DNA of 35,854 bases from Planctomycetota bacterium (GTDB lineage Bacteria > Planctomycetota > Phycisphaerae > UBA1845 > PWPN01). The stretch's first letter is position 1. Each line of letters opens with the position of its first letter. Location: assembly GCA_029550525.1 (NCBI GenBank), contig JAKPHF010000057.1:1-35854 (forward strand). Reading direction: 5' to 3'. The notes beneath the pieces are model-generated. The model ran no database searches, was not told the DNA's origin, and worked only from the letters and a program-made list of their open reading frames with translations. A program made the translations under genes and the position numbers. This document shows positions 15,861 through 24,695 of the stretch, one piece after another.

Positions 15861-18146
15861 CTAACGGTCGCCGAGCTGCTTCAGCACGTAATCGCAATTG
15901 ATGACCTTCTCCACCATGTCCAGCGGCATGTAGTAGTAGTGATTGGACGCCTCGTAGCCGATACGCGAGTCCATGCGCGTGAGCGTAAACATCTCGCGAG
16001 CGATGGCCATTTCCTTTCTCGCCAGCTCACGCATGCGTGCGCGGAGGGCTTGGGCTTCGGCGGCGGGCGTGGCCTCGGTCAAGGCATTGCGGGCCATGAT
16101 GAAATCCGCCTGGTTGGCCGTACTGGCGAAGTGGCACCAGGCGGCCCGGGCCAGAACCCAATCCTGCGAAGCGTTCTGCAATTCGAGGTCGCCCTGCGCG
16201 CTCTCGCACACCTGCTTGAACGCAGCCAGCCCCTCCTTCCAGCCGTCGGCGATCTTGCGAAACTGCCCGACATAGACAGCGGCTGGATAGACCGCGCGCC
16301 AGTTGTCGAGGTCGTCGTAAGGGAAGCCGACCATGGTCGAATGATAGCCCGTGGGTTTGACGTGCAACAGATTGGCCGGGGCCACCTGCATGGGGCCCGC
16401 GTAGACGACGGTTCCGTGATACGGAAACTCGCGGAAGCTCTCACTGAACATCGACCAGGCGGTCACGGCGTGCGGCGCGGCCGCCGGACCGTAGCGTCGC
16501 GTCGCCAGTTCGCGCAGCGCGTCCGGCACGCTGGGAACGGGACGACGATTGAAGGCCTGGACCAGTTCGAGATTGGGCGAAGGATACCCGCCGAGCGACC
16601 AGCTCAACATCATGCCGTCCACGTTGCAGGCGGCCAGGCCGGCGCAGTGCTCGGCGACGAGATTCATCACCGGCAGGTAAGGCAGGGCCGAGATTTCCCA
16701 CGTGCAGTTGGCCTGGATTTTGGCCATGGTCTTGAGGCCGGCCTGACGGGCAAGCTCCCAATGACGCTGAGCTCGCGGCCCGGGGCCGACGGCCGACAGC
16801 GAGTACTCGCCCACTTTGGTGGACACGCCCCCGCGAGTGATCGGCAGGTCCCACTCGCTCACACTCATCAGGTAGACGTCCTTGGGCAGCCGGGCGATGA
16901 TGTCCGCGCTCCAGGCATCACGCCACGCCCAGTCCCAGACAATCGTTTTGGCGTTGGGATCGCCCGTGCGCACACCTTCAGCGATGGCTTGGTTCACCTC
17001 GGCGATCACCTCGGCCGCCGACCGCTTCGAGCAGCGCGGGCATTCCTTGATCGATCCCCGCGACCAGCAGTTGGTGAGGTTTTCCGAGCAGGTGATGGTG
17101 AACGCGCCGCCCAGGCCGGGCACCTCGCGGAAGACGTGCCGCACGGCCTCGGTCAGCCAGCGGCGCACCCGCGGATCCGACGTGCACATGGCGTAGTAAT
17201 CGTTCTCGGACACGCCCTTCATCTCGGGGCGGTGCTCGTAGAACGAAGCCGGCATGGCCCGCGGCTCGTTCGTGTACAGGTAGATCTTCACGCCATAGCG
17301 CTTGCCCCGCTCGACGAGCTTGCGGAGATTGGCCAGGCGCGTCTGCCAGCCTTCGCCGAACTCGGGGAACTCGGTGGACGGAGCCAGCTGCCGATAGCAC
17401 ACGTGCAGCCAGACGCCGTTGACGCCGACCTGCTGCAACCGCTGCAGCAGCCCCTCCGGATACGGATCCACAGCGTCGTCCATGAGCGGGTCGCCGAATA
17501 GCGCGCAGTAGGCGTAGAGGAACCGGATGGGCTGCTCGCCATCGCTGGGCACGACCACATGCACGCTTGCCGGAAGCAGTGGTTCGGACAGCGTACGGGC
17601 GAATGCGAACCGCGGCTCGCCGGGCTGATGGATCTCATCCTTGAACCGCGCCTGCACGAGGGCCTTGATCTCCGCGGCCCGAGCGACGGCGGCCTCATCC
17701 GGCGGCGCATATCTCAGCGGTGGGCAGGCGGGCTTGAGCAGGCCCAGCTTGATCCAGAGGAAGTCATCCTCTTTCAACGTATGGGCCAGTCGATCGGCGT
17801 CCCAGCCGAGCAGCGTGAGGAGCTGCTCGTAGTTGAGCAGGTGCCAGTTGCGGCGGATGATGGCGATGTAATTGCGCGCGAGTTGATCGTCGCTGACCGG
17901 CTGGTGCGGCGGCAGCCCCATGGAGGCGCCGAGCTCAGCCACCTGCTCGACGGTGGCGCCGAGCACCTCAGCCATGCGGTCGAGATTGACCGACTCCCAG
18001 TTCCGCCAGACGAACGCGTGCAACCGCGACGGCATGTGCGGCACGTCGAGCGGCGGCGGCGCGCTTCCCATTGGCAGGTCGCCGGCGCTCAGGGCCATCG
18101 CCTGAACCGAGATGCACAGCACGATGAGAATCGACCGTCTGGACAT
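15861..18146 (-). CDS. Large secreted protein of unknown family, possibly glycosidase-like
   Basis: A 761-aa protein. ATG 18146 is chosen because GGAGG sits 7 nt upstream and the sequence then reads as a signal peptide (MSRRSILIVLCISVQAMALS). The frame continues open for 87 codons upstream but without protein-like sequence. The central part (about 215-480) looks like a TIM barrel: VNGVWLHVCYRQLAPS, RYGVKIYLYTNEPRAMP, FTITCSENLTNCW, then a CPRC pair, then KTIVWDWAWRD and DVYLMSVSEWDLP. This is reminiscent of glycosidases that have lost obvious signatures, but no catalytic pair can be assigned. The N-terminal 200 residues are helical, and the C-terminal 200 form a helical bundle rich in Arg and Glu. 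It precedes the GH5-like gene on the same strand by 160 nt. Confidence 0.8.
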   Translation of the reverse strand: MSRRSILIVLCISVQAMALSAGDLPMGSAPPPLDVPHMPSRLHAFVWRNWESVNLDRMAEVLGATVEQVAELGASMGLPPHQPVSDDQLARNYIAIIRRNWHLLNYEQLLTLLGWDADRLAHTLKEDDFLWIKLGLLKPACPPLRYAPPDEAAVARAAEIKALVQARFKDEIHQPGEPRFAFARTLSEPLLPASVHVVVPSDGEQPIRFLYAYCALFGDPLMDDAVDPYPEGLLQRLQQVGVNGVWLHVCYRQLAPSTEFPEFGEGWQTRLANLRKLVERGKRYGVKIYLYTNEPRAMPASFYEHRPEMKGVSENDYYAMCTSDPRVRRWLTEAVRHVFREVPGLGGAFTITCSENLTNCWSRGSIKECPRCSKRSAAEVIAEVNQAIAEGVRTGDPNAKTIVWDWAWRDAWSADIIARLPKDVYLMSVSEWDLPITRGGVSTKVGEYSLSAVGPGPRAQRHWELARQAGLKTMAKIQANCTWEISALPYLPVMNLVAEHCAGLAACNVDGMMLSWSLGGYPSPNLELVQAFNRRPVPSVPDALRELATRRYGPAAAPHAVTAWSMFSESFREFPYHGTVVYAGPMQVAPANLLHVKPTGYHSTMVGFPYDDLDNWRAVYPAAVYVGQFRKIADGWKEGLAAFKQVCESAQGDLELQNASQDWVLARAAWCHFASTANQADFIMARNALTEATPAAEAQALRARMRELARKEMAIAREMFTLTRMDSRIGYEASNHYYYMPLDMVEKVINCDYVLKQLGDR

Positions 18147-18551
18147 GGGAAGGCCTCCTGCAGAGTTCGCTTGAAAACAGGAGATCCTTTTAGTCGCAAG
18201 CGGCCGGCGTCTGCAAGGGGTGATCGGCAGGCCAGCGCATAAAAGCAAGCGTGGACTCGACCGAAGTCGGTCCACGCTCGCGGCAGCTGCCGGTTGCTGC
18301 AACGGTTGATACGGTTGCGCCGGAGCCGCCCTTGCCCCCTTCCCCTCGGGGGGGCCTCCTCCACGGTCGGGCCGTCGAGCCATCAGGGCAGATGCGCTCG
18401 AGCCCATCCCTCAGAAGAACCGATTCGCAAGTTCACTCGCGAGTTGGGCGGCATGTGGGAGCCCCTCCTCTCCCACCGCCGCGGCCTTATCGCCACACGA
18501 GGTCGCGATAATCCGGGCCGGTGCGAACGACTGGTGTGCCTCAAAATGGCA
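18147..18551. other. Intergenic region, one hairpin only
   Basis: This gap lies between the unknown secreted protein gene and the coiled-coil gene. It holds the ribosome site at its left end, the hairpin at 18248-18278 and a G-run/C-run stretch near 18335-18360. Open frames here are GC-driven and show no protein-like composition. No RNA gene was recognised. Confidence 0.5.
18248..18278 (-). terminator. Hairpin, probable intrinsic terminator
   Basis: AGCGTGGAC (18248-18256) pairs with GTCCACGCT (18270-18278). After a bulged T, CGAC pairs with GTCG around a CGAA tetraloop. On the minus strand the stem is followed by TTGCTTTT, which suits termination of the transcript of the coiled-coil gene ending at 18552, about 270 nt upstream. 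Confidence 0.6.
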
Positions 18552-18815
18552 CTACGAATCGCTGCGCTCTTCCAACTTCTTGCGCAGATACTTGTTTTCG
18601 CGACGTGTGGCTTCCAGATCGAACAACAGATACTTGATCGACAATCGCAGGAAGTCAATGCTCTCGTGCAGACTGCCCACGGTTTTTTTGATTTCTTCGT
18701 GGCGCTGGCGGGTCTGTTCGGCCAACAGACTCAGTTTGGCCCGCTCGTTCTCGGGCAACAGATTGATTTCGCTGACCAGTTCGCTGAGCTTCTGTTTGAA
18801 TGTGGTCTCGTCCAT
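18552..18815 (-). CDS. Conserved-looking 87-aa coiled-coil protein
   Basis: An 87-aa protein starting at ATG 18815, with a G-rich ribosome site (GGGGG, 4 nt away). It is highly charged and almost wholly helical: MDETTFKQKLSELV, then NERAKLSLLAEQT, RHEEIKKTVG and a final EATRRENKYLRKKLEE heptad. FLRLSIKYLLFDLEA is the most hydrophobic stretch and could be a packing helix in a dimer. There is no signal peptide. The composition is typical of real genes and unlike the surrounding GC-driven frames. I have an impression of having seen similar short proteins in planctomycetes, but function is unknown. Confidence 0.75.
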   Translation of the reverse strand: MDETTFKQKLSELVSEINLLPENERAKLSLLAEQTRQRHEEIKKTVGSLHESIDFLRLSIKYLLFDLEATRRENKYLRKKLEERSDS

Positions 18816-19473
18816 GTTTCCCCCGCCAAGGCATTTGGTTACTGATGAGATGCAACCCCGAGCGTGACAATGGCAAGACCGATGCCAGCGCCTGCAGGAA
18901 ACGACATTCAGGTGGCTCGCCAGCCGGCGCCTTCGCTGCCTCGGTTGTACAGCCGTTTTTCTCGGACCTACGCCCGCCCGCTCCCGGTTCCGTCTGCGCG
19001 GATGTGTTGTTTTACGGCAACATGAAAAGCCTTGCGGCTGCGACCCATGCAACACGAGTGTGGAGCCTGGTCGTTCTGAACCAAGAACTTATTCATCCGT
19101 GGCGTCCGTGTAATCCGTGGTTCCATCTTCTTCCCGCGCTCTTTTGAACCACGGATGGCTCGGATGGACACAGACAAAAAATCTGCGTCAATCTGCGCTA
19201 ACCTGCGGACAAGAGAACCGACACACGATCGAGGGCTATTCGGATCGGTGGCTGACGGCAAGCTGACGCAATCCAGTCATAGCGAGGCCGAGCTCAGGAA
19301 TCACGTGACGCCAAACCCCTTCGCGGAAACCACCATTTTGACGCCCGCATTCGCATGTCAGCAGAGACGCCAAAGGTTCACCCTAGAATGGGCTGCCGCA
19401 AGGTGCTGTCTGTTCGTCACTAAATGGATTCACCGACTGCAGTAGCCATCACCTTGCCAGGAGGAGTCGGTTG
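18816..19473. other. Divergent intergenic region with palindromic repeat
   Basis: A 658-nt gap between the minus-strand coiled-coil gene and the plus-strand modular protein gene. It contains the ACGGATGG palindrome (19092-19175) and, at its end, GGAGGAG (19460-19466) as ribosome site of the next gene. No convincing coding frame or structured RNA was seen in the remainder. Confidence 0.5.
19092..19175. repeat. Imperfect palindromic ACGGATGG element
   Basis: The left arm (about 19092-19123) is TTCATCCGTGG, CGTCCGTG and TAATCCGTGGTTC. The right arm (19146-19175) begins GAACCACGGATGG and continues CTCGGATGGACACAGAC. The innermost 11 bp of the arms (ATCCGTGGTTC/GAACCACGGAT) are perfectly complementary around a 22-nt spacer, and complementarity then decays outward. 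It shares the AACCAC ends with the CACAGAGG elements. Confidence 0.6.
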
Positions 19474-22400
19474 ATGTCTCGATTTCCGTGGGGGACGGGA
19501 GGCCGCTTCGCCTTTGTGGCGGCGGCAGCAACTCTGGCCTGCCATCTCGCGGGCGCCGGCGCTAACGCCCAGGAGCGGGCGACCGGCGCAGGCAATCCGG
19601 TTTTGGCCAGCTCGGCCGCCAACATGCTCGCGTCGGGCTCGGACAACACGGCGCTCGCCACTGAGGCAGCCGATCCGATCTCGGACGACTTCAGCGGCCC
19701 CGCACTCAACACGAACCTGTGGACCATCGTCAACCCGCTGAATGACGCCGAGTTCAGCCCCGTGGGCACGAACACTGCCGATGCCCGGCTGCGGATCAGT
19801 GTGCCGGCTGGCCCCAGTCATTCCATCTGGACGGACGGAATCAACGCTCCCCGCATCATGCAGCCGATGGCCGACACCGACTTTTCCGTGGAAGTCAAGT
19901 TCGACTCGCCCATGACCAGCCGCTACCAGATGCAGGGCATCTGCGTGGAAGGAGACAACAACCGTTACCTGCGCATCGAGATCTATCACGACGGCAGCGG
20001 CTATCGCCACTTTGCCGCTTCGTTCGGCGGCACGAGCGCCGGCAACATCACCGACCGCGCGATCCAACTCGGCGGCGCCTCCATGTATCTGCGCCTGACG
20101 CGGACCGGGAACAACTGGCTGGCTCAGTACTCCACCAACGGCCAAGTTTGGACGAACGGCGCCGCCTTCACGTTCGCCATGGTCGTGCGTTCCGTCGGTC
20201 CGTACGCGGGCAACCAGACGGTCGCCAGCAGTCCCGCGCCGGCGTTCGTCGGACTCGTGGATTACTTCTTCAACACCGCCAGCCCCATCGTGCCCGAAGA
20301 CAGCACGGGCGCGACGCTCACTCGCACGGTCACGGGCCAGGGCAGCATCACCGTCGATCCGGATTTGTCCGCGTACTACAACAATGAGATCGTCACGATC
20401 ACGGCCGTGCCGGCGCCGGGATGGGAGTTCCAGGGCTGGAGCGGCGACTTGTCGGGCACGACCGCCAGCCAGATGCTCACCATGAGCACGTCGCGAACCG
20501 TGCACGCCACCTTCATCACGCCAGCGGTGGCCGAACCGGTCTCGGACGACTTCAACAGCGCCGTACTCGATACCCACCGGTGGACCATCGTCAATCCGCT
20601 CGGCGATGCCGAATTCGCCACGGAAGGCACCAACACCGCCGATGCACGCTTGCGAATCAGCGTGCCGGGCGAAACCAGTCACGCCATCTGGACCGACGGG
20701 ATCAACGCCCCGCGAGTCATGCAGCCTGTGGGCGACACGGATTTCTCCGTGGAGGCCAAATTCGATTCGCCCATGAACAGCCGCTACCAGATGCAGGGCA
20801 TCTGCGTGGAGGGAGAAAACAATCGTTACCTGCGATTCGAGATCTATCACGACGGCAGCGGCTATCGTCATTTTGCCGCTTCGTTCAGCGGCACGAGCGC
20901 GGGCAACGTCACCGACCGCGCGATCCAGCTCGGCGGCGCCCCCATATATCTGCGCCTGACGCGAACCGGGAGCAACTGGCTGGCCCAATACTCCGCCAAC
21001 GGCCAAGCCTGGACGAACGGCGCCGCGTTTACGTTCGCCATAACCGTGCGGTCCATCGGGCCGTATGTAGGCAACCAGGGCGTAGGCGGGCCAGCCCCCG
21101 CGTTCGTCGGGCTGATCGACTATTTCTTCAACACCGCCCGCCCCATCGTACCCGAGGATGTCCCGGGCACCACGCTGACTCGAACGGTCACGGGGCAAGG
21201 CAGCATTCTGGCCGAGCCGGACCAGCCCGTGTACTACAACAACGAAGTGGTGACGCTGATCGCCGTGCCGGAGCCGGGTTGGGTATTCCAGGGCTGGGGC
21301 GGCGACCTGTCCGGAGCGGAGGACACACAGACGCTCACCATGATCGGCTCGCGGCTCGTACACGCCATTTTCGTTCAGCCGATGCCCGCGCTGAGCATCA
21401 CGAACCTGGCGGTGAGCACCCAGACCGACAGCGCCAGGATTACCGTGACCACCAATCTGGCCGCCCGGGCCACGCTGCGGTACGGAACCACCACCGCGTA
21501 CGAGTTGGGCCAGTTGCACAACTCCGCGTACGACACGCAGAACGTCTTCGACCTGACCGGCCTGTCGCCCGGCACACAATATCACTACACAGTCGCGTGC
21601 ACCACGCCGCAAGGCGAATCGCGCAGCACGCCGGACGCGGTATTCACAACGCAGCCGCTTCCGCCTGCCGGGATCTGGTCCGAGGATTTCAACAGTTACA
21701 ACCTCAATCCACAATTGTGGACCATCGTCGATCCGCTTGGCGACGCTCACTTCAGCATGGTCGGCACGAACACGGTCGACGCCCGCTTGCGCATCGACGT
21801 GCCCGCCGGCCCGAGTCACGTGGCCTGGACGGACGGCTTCAATTCGCCCCGGGTCATGCAGCCCGCCGAGAACACGGACTTTTCGGTGCAGGCCAAATTC
21901 GATTCGCCCCTGACCAGCCAATACCAAATGCAGGGCATCTGCGTGGAAGGCGACAACCAGCGTTCGTTGTGTATCGAGTTCTACTACGACGGGTCGAACT
22001 ATCGCTACTTTGCCGCGGCGTTCGCGGGCGCTTCAGTAAGCAACGTCACCGACACTATCATCGCCGGCAGCACGCCCATGTATCTCCGCCTGACGCGCTC
22101 CGGCAACAACTGGGCGGCGCAGTACTCCACCAACGGCCAAAGCTGGACCGCCGGCTCAAGCTTCACGTTCCCCATGACCGTCCGGGCAGTGGGCCCGTTT
22201 GCCGGCAATGAGACACTGTCGAGCAATCCCGCCCCGGCATTCGTGGGGTTGATCGATTACTTCTTCAACACCGCCCAGCCGATCAATCCCGAGGATGGGG
22301 GGCAGGTAACCGACACTTTCGCGCCGAATATCTACACCGTTCGCTCGTCGAGCGGAGCCGAGAGCATCAGTTTGACCTGGAAAACAGATGAACCGGCCTC

Positions 22401-23547
22401 ATCGTTCGTTGAGTACGGGCTCACAACCCAGTACGAAGCCGGTGAGGTCTACAATCCGGCACTGAAGACCTCGCACTCGGTGACGCTGACCGGCCTTGCG
22501 GGCAGCAGCACATACAACATTCGGATCCATGCGAGCGACGCGAATGGAAACACGTCGCACACGGACAATTTCACGGCCATCTCCGGGGCGGGCACCGGGC
22601 CCGACATCGTCGTGTGGTATGGCGATACGCAGGAGTTCGGGCATATCGGCACGCCGCAACCGCGCGTCAACGTGCTGGGCAACGTCTCCAGTCCGGCCGG
22701 CATGGCGTCGCTGAGCTATTCGCTCAACGGAAGTTCGTTCCGTCCGCTGAGCATGGGCCCGAACACCATGCGACTGGCCCGACTGGGCGATTTCAACATC
22801 GATATTCCCTTCGCCGATCTGGCGTACGGCCCGAACAACGTGCTCATCCGCGGCGTCGACTGGCAGGGCCGTCAGGCCAACCGGAGCGTGACCGTTTACA
22901 ACTGGAGCGGGCCATATTGGCCGCTGCCTTACTACATCGACTGGAGCAACGTCGATAACATCAACGACGTCGCCCAGGTGGTGGACGGTTATTGGGAGAT
23001 CCAGGGCGGCACGGTGCGATCGACGGTGATGGCCTACGACCGGCTGATCGCGATCGGAGGGTTGAGCTACCGCAATTACGAAGCCACAGTGCCCATTACC
23101 GTGCACGCCCTCGATCCCAACGGCTATGCCCCGCCGAGCTACGGGCCGGGCGTCGGGCTGCTGCTTCGCTGGCCCGGCCATTCCAACGACGGCAGCCAGC
23201 CCCAGCAAGGCGTGTATCCGTTAGGCGCCATCGGCATGTTCCGCTGGACCAGCGGCTACGAGCGCTTCGAAATCTTCGGCAACAACGGCCACATCCTCGC
23301 CTTCGATTCGAGCGGCGAAAAGATGCAACTGGGCGTGACGTACATCTTCAAAGTGCAGGTGCAGGATACCGCATCCAACGTGCGCTATCGCATGAAATGG
23401 TGGCGAGCCAACCAGAGCGAACCTTCGGGCTGGCGACTGACCGGAACCCAGTCCTACGCGAACGATCCGGGCACCGGCTCCATGCTCTTGCTGTCCCATC
23501 ACGTGGACGCGTCTTTCGGATCGGTCTGGCTGGAGCCGCTACCGTAG
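19474..23547 (+). CDS. Secreted modular protein with three LamG-like, two beta-repeat and two Fn3-like domains
   Basis: A 1357-aa extracellular protein. ATG 19474 has GGAGGAG 7 nt upstream and is followed by a signal peptide with a cleavage site near ANA-QE. Three homologous domains of about 205 residues (about 72-276, 359-562, 738-943) begin DDFxSxxLxxxxWTIVxP and end with a YFFNTAxPIxPED block. They look like concanavalin-type jelly-rolls (LamG/DUF1349-like), which often bind glycans. After copies 1 and 2 come beta-rich repeats (about 280-349, 566-636) containing TLTRTVTGQGSI and GWEFQGWSGDLSG, as in bacterial InlB-type repeats. Fibronectin III-like domains lie at about 640-728 and 949-1036. 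The C-terminal 310 residues include another jelly-roll-like stretch ending at WLEPLP. No catalytic motif or sorting signal is seen. Probably a substrate-binding or matrix protein. Confidence 0.88.
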   Translation: MSRFPWGTGGRFAFVAAAATLACHLAGAGANAQERATGAGNPVLASSAANMLASGSDNTALATEAADPISDDFSGPALNTNLWTIVNPLNDAEFSPVGTNTADARLRISVPAGPSHSIWTDGINAPRIMQPMADTDFSVEVKFDSPMTSRYQMQGICVEGDNNRYLRIEIYHDGSGYRHFAASFGGTSAGNITDRAIQLGGASMYLRLTRTGNNWLAQYSTNGQVWTNGAAFTFAMVVRSVGPYAGNQTVASSPAPAFVGLVDYFFNTASPIVPEDSTGATLTRTVTGQGSITVDPDLSAYYNNEIVTITAVPAPGWEFQGWSGDLSGTTASQMLTMSTSRTVHATFITPAVAEPVSDDFNSAVLDTHRWTIVNPLGDAEFATEGTNTADARLRISVPGETSHAIWTDGINAPRVMQPVGDTDFSVEAKFDSPMNSRYQMQGICVEGENNRYLRFEIYHDGSGYRHFAASFSGTSAGNVTDRAIQLGGAPIYLRLTRTGSNWLAQYSANGQAWTNGAAFTFAITVRSIGPYVGNQGVGGPAPAFVGLIDYFFNTARPIVPEDVPGTTLTRTVTGQGSILAEPDQPVYYNNEVVTLIAVPEPGWVFQGWGGDLSGAEDTQTLTMIGSRLVHAIFVQPMPALSITNLAVSTQTDSARITVTTNLAARATLRYGTTTAYELGQLHNSAYDTQNVFDLTGLSPGTQYHYTVACTTPQGESRSTPDAVFTTQPLPPAGIWSEDFNSYNLNPQLWTIVDPLGDAHFSMVGTNTVDARLRIDVPAGPSHVAWTDGFNSPRVMQPAENTDFSVQAKFDSPLTSQYQMQGICVEGDNQRSLCIEFYYDGSNYRYFAAAFAGASVSNVTDTIIAGSTPMYLRLTRSGNNWAAQYSTNGQSWTAGSSFTFPMTVRAVGPFAGNETLSSNPAPAFVGLIDYFFNTAQPINPEDGGQVTDTFAPNIYTVRSSSGAESISLTWKTDEPASSFVEYGLTTQYEAGEVYNPALKTSHSVTLTGLAGSSTYNIRIHASDANGNTSHTDNFTAISGAGTGPDIVVWYGDTQEFGHIGTPQPRVNVLGNVSSPAGMASLSYSLNGSSFRPLSMGPNTMRLARLGDFNIDIPFADLAYGPNNVLIRGVDWQGRQANRSVTVYNWSGPYWPLPYYIDWSNVDNINDVAQVVDGYWEIQGGTVRSTVMAYDRLIAIGGLSYRNYEATVPITVHALDPNGYAPPSYGPGVGLLLRWPGHSNDGSQPQQGVYPLGAIGMFRWTSGYERFEIFGNNGHILAFDSSGEKMQLGVTYIFKVQVQDTASNVRYRMKWWRANQSEPSGWRLTGTQSYANDPGTGSMLLLSHHVDASFGSVWLEPLP

Positions 23548-23586
23548 AGGGGTCGCCGATCAGCCGCGGCGAGTTCCACGATAGTA

Positions 23587-23639
23587 ATGACGAATGCCGA
23601 AATCCGAATGACGAATTAATGACGAAGGCCGAATGAGAC
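23587..23639. repeat. Heptamer tandem repeat after modular protein gene
   Basis: Seven degenerate 7-nt units occur: ATGACGA, ATGCCGA, AATCCGA, ATGACGA, a 4-nt ATTA spacer, ATGACGA, AGGCCGA, ATGAGAC. The tract starts 40 nt after the stop of the 1357-aa gene. TGA triplets at 23588, 23609, 23620 and 23634 cover all three plus-strand frames. Confidence 0.75.
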
Positions 23640-23663
23640 ACGGCGGCTGCGTGCCACAAATCT

Positions 23664-23693
23664 GGCTCAAAGCTCATAGCTCACAGCTCATAG
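23664..23693. repeat. Heptamer tandem repeat after esterase gene
   Basis: 7-nt units GGCTCAA, AGCTCAT, AGCTCAC, AGCTCAT, AG. The tract lies 18 nt past the stop codon (23712-23714) of the minus-strand esterase gene. In gene sense the unit is RTGAGCT, the same as in the tract after LeuRS and in the same orientation. Its TGA triplets (plus-strand TCA at 23667, 23674, 23681, 23688) cover all three frames. Confidence 0.75.
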
Positions 23694-23711
23694 TTTCTTC
23701 CGTCACTCCGG

Positions 23712-24464
23712 CTACGGCGCGGGGGCGGAGGACGTCGCAGTCGGGGTACGGCGCTGCTGCAGCATCCACCGATACACCCTCGGGTTGTTGTACGTGGCCG
23801 TCCACGAGTCGTGCCGCGCGTCGGGGTATACGGTGAACCGCGGTTTGGCGCCCTGCTGCTCGAGGGCTTGCACCACCGCACGCGACCGGGCGATGGGCAC
23901 CACGTCGTCCAGCTCGCCGTGCACCACCCATAGCGGCGTGTCCTTGACGCGGCTCGCCTGCTTGGGATCGCCTCCGCCGCAGATCATGACTGCGGCCGCG
24001 AATCGGTCCGGGAAGGCTGCCACGGTGGCCCACGTGCCGAATCCGCCCATGCTCAAGCCGGTCACGTACACGCGGCTGCGGTCGACGGCGTATTGCGACT
24101 CGATGCTGTCGAGCAGCCGGCCCAACTCCTCCGGCCGCCATCCGTGATCGGTCTGCGGACTAACGAGAATGAACGGGAACTGCTTGCCCTCGCTGACCAG
24201 CCGGGGCGGACCGTGCTTCTTGACTCGTTCCAGATCATGCCCCGACTCGCCCGCGCCGTGCAGGAACAGCACCAGCGGCCAACGTTTGCCGCCGCCATTC
24301 GTGCCGTAACCCGCGGGCAGGTAAAGCAGATGCGGCATGGGCTCTTGTCGGGCGATCTGCGGATCGCGACGATCCGCTGCCGGCCGCGACTGTGCGCCGC
24401 CCGTCTGTGCGAGAGCCGACGCCCCCAGGACCAATACTGCCATCACCGTGAGTCTGTTGCACAT
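23712..24464 (-). CDS. Secreted alpha/beta-hydrolase esterase
   Basis: A 250-aa protein with a signal peptide (MCNRLTVMAVLVLGASALAQ). The fold and motifs fit an alpha/beta-hydrolase of the PHB-depolymerase or dienelactone-hydrolase-like esterases. FLHGAGESG forms the oxyanion hole (67-75), GLSMGG holds nucleophile Ser128, HGELDDVVP holds the acid near Asp176, and DARHDSW holds His208. The complete triad predicts activity on an ester or short peptide. Secreted esterases of this type often deacylate plant or algal polysaccharides. ATG 24464 is preferred because it starts the signal peptide; a longer frame begins at ATG 24497. It converges on the modular protein gene, with two heptamer tracts between the two stop codons. 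Confidence 0.85.
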   Translation of the reverse strand: MCNRLTVMAVLVLGASALAQTGGAQSRPAADRRDPQIARQEPMPHLLYLPAGYGTNGGGKRWPLVLFLHGAGESGHDLERVKKHGPPRLVSEGKQFPFILVSPQTDHGWRPEELGRLLDSIESQYAVDRSRVYVTGLSMGGFGTWATVAAFPDRFAAAVMICGGGDPKQASRVKDTPLWVVHGELDDVVPIARSRAVVQALEQQGAKPRFTVYPDARHDSWTATYNNPRVYRWMLQQRRTPTATSSAPAP

Positions 24465-24695
24465 GTGAAATCTCGACGCTGATCGAGAGGTGTCCATTCC
24501 AGAGCGTCATTGTCCATGCCCACGCCGCGATTGGCAAGCAGGATCTTCTTACTTCAACCGGAAAGCGGGCTCGGGGTCGACCCGAATTCGGGCTCAAACG
24601 CGGCTCGGGAGTCGGGAGGCGCAAGTGTCACCGGTGGTGCGGGCCCTATCCTCTTGACGGTCAATCGAGTCTATGCCTCTCACGGAGCTGAACCC

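Noticed and set aside
15831..17501. Plus-strand open frame opposite the 761-aa secreted protein
   Set aside because: It has low-complexity Arg/His/Gly composition and no start signal; the minus-strand gene has a perfect ribosome site and a signal peptide.
18147..18407. N-terminal extension of the 761-aa protein by 87 codons
   Set aside because: The extension lacks protein-like composition, and the ATG at 18146 has GGAGG at ideal spacing followed by a signal peptide.
18816..19473. Possible RNA gene or riboswitch in the large intergenic gap
   Set aside because: No tRNA cloverleaf, no conserved riboswitch core and no terminator-like structure were recognised apart from the dispersed palindrome.
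19420..21927. Long minus-strand open frame opposite the modular protein
   Set aside because: Its apparent internal repeats only mirror the duplicated domains on the plus strand; the plus-strand frame has a signal peptide, ribosome site and recognisable domains.
7754..23693. Short repeated units near gene ends as a possible CRISPR array
   Set aside because: The units are 7 nt with no unique spacers of constant length, and no cas genes are present.
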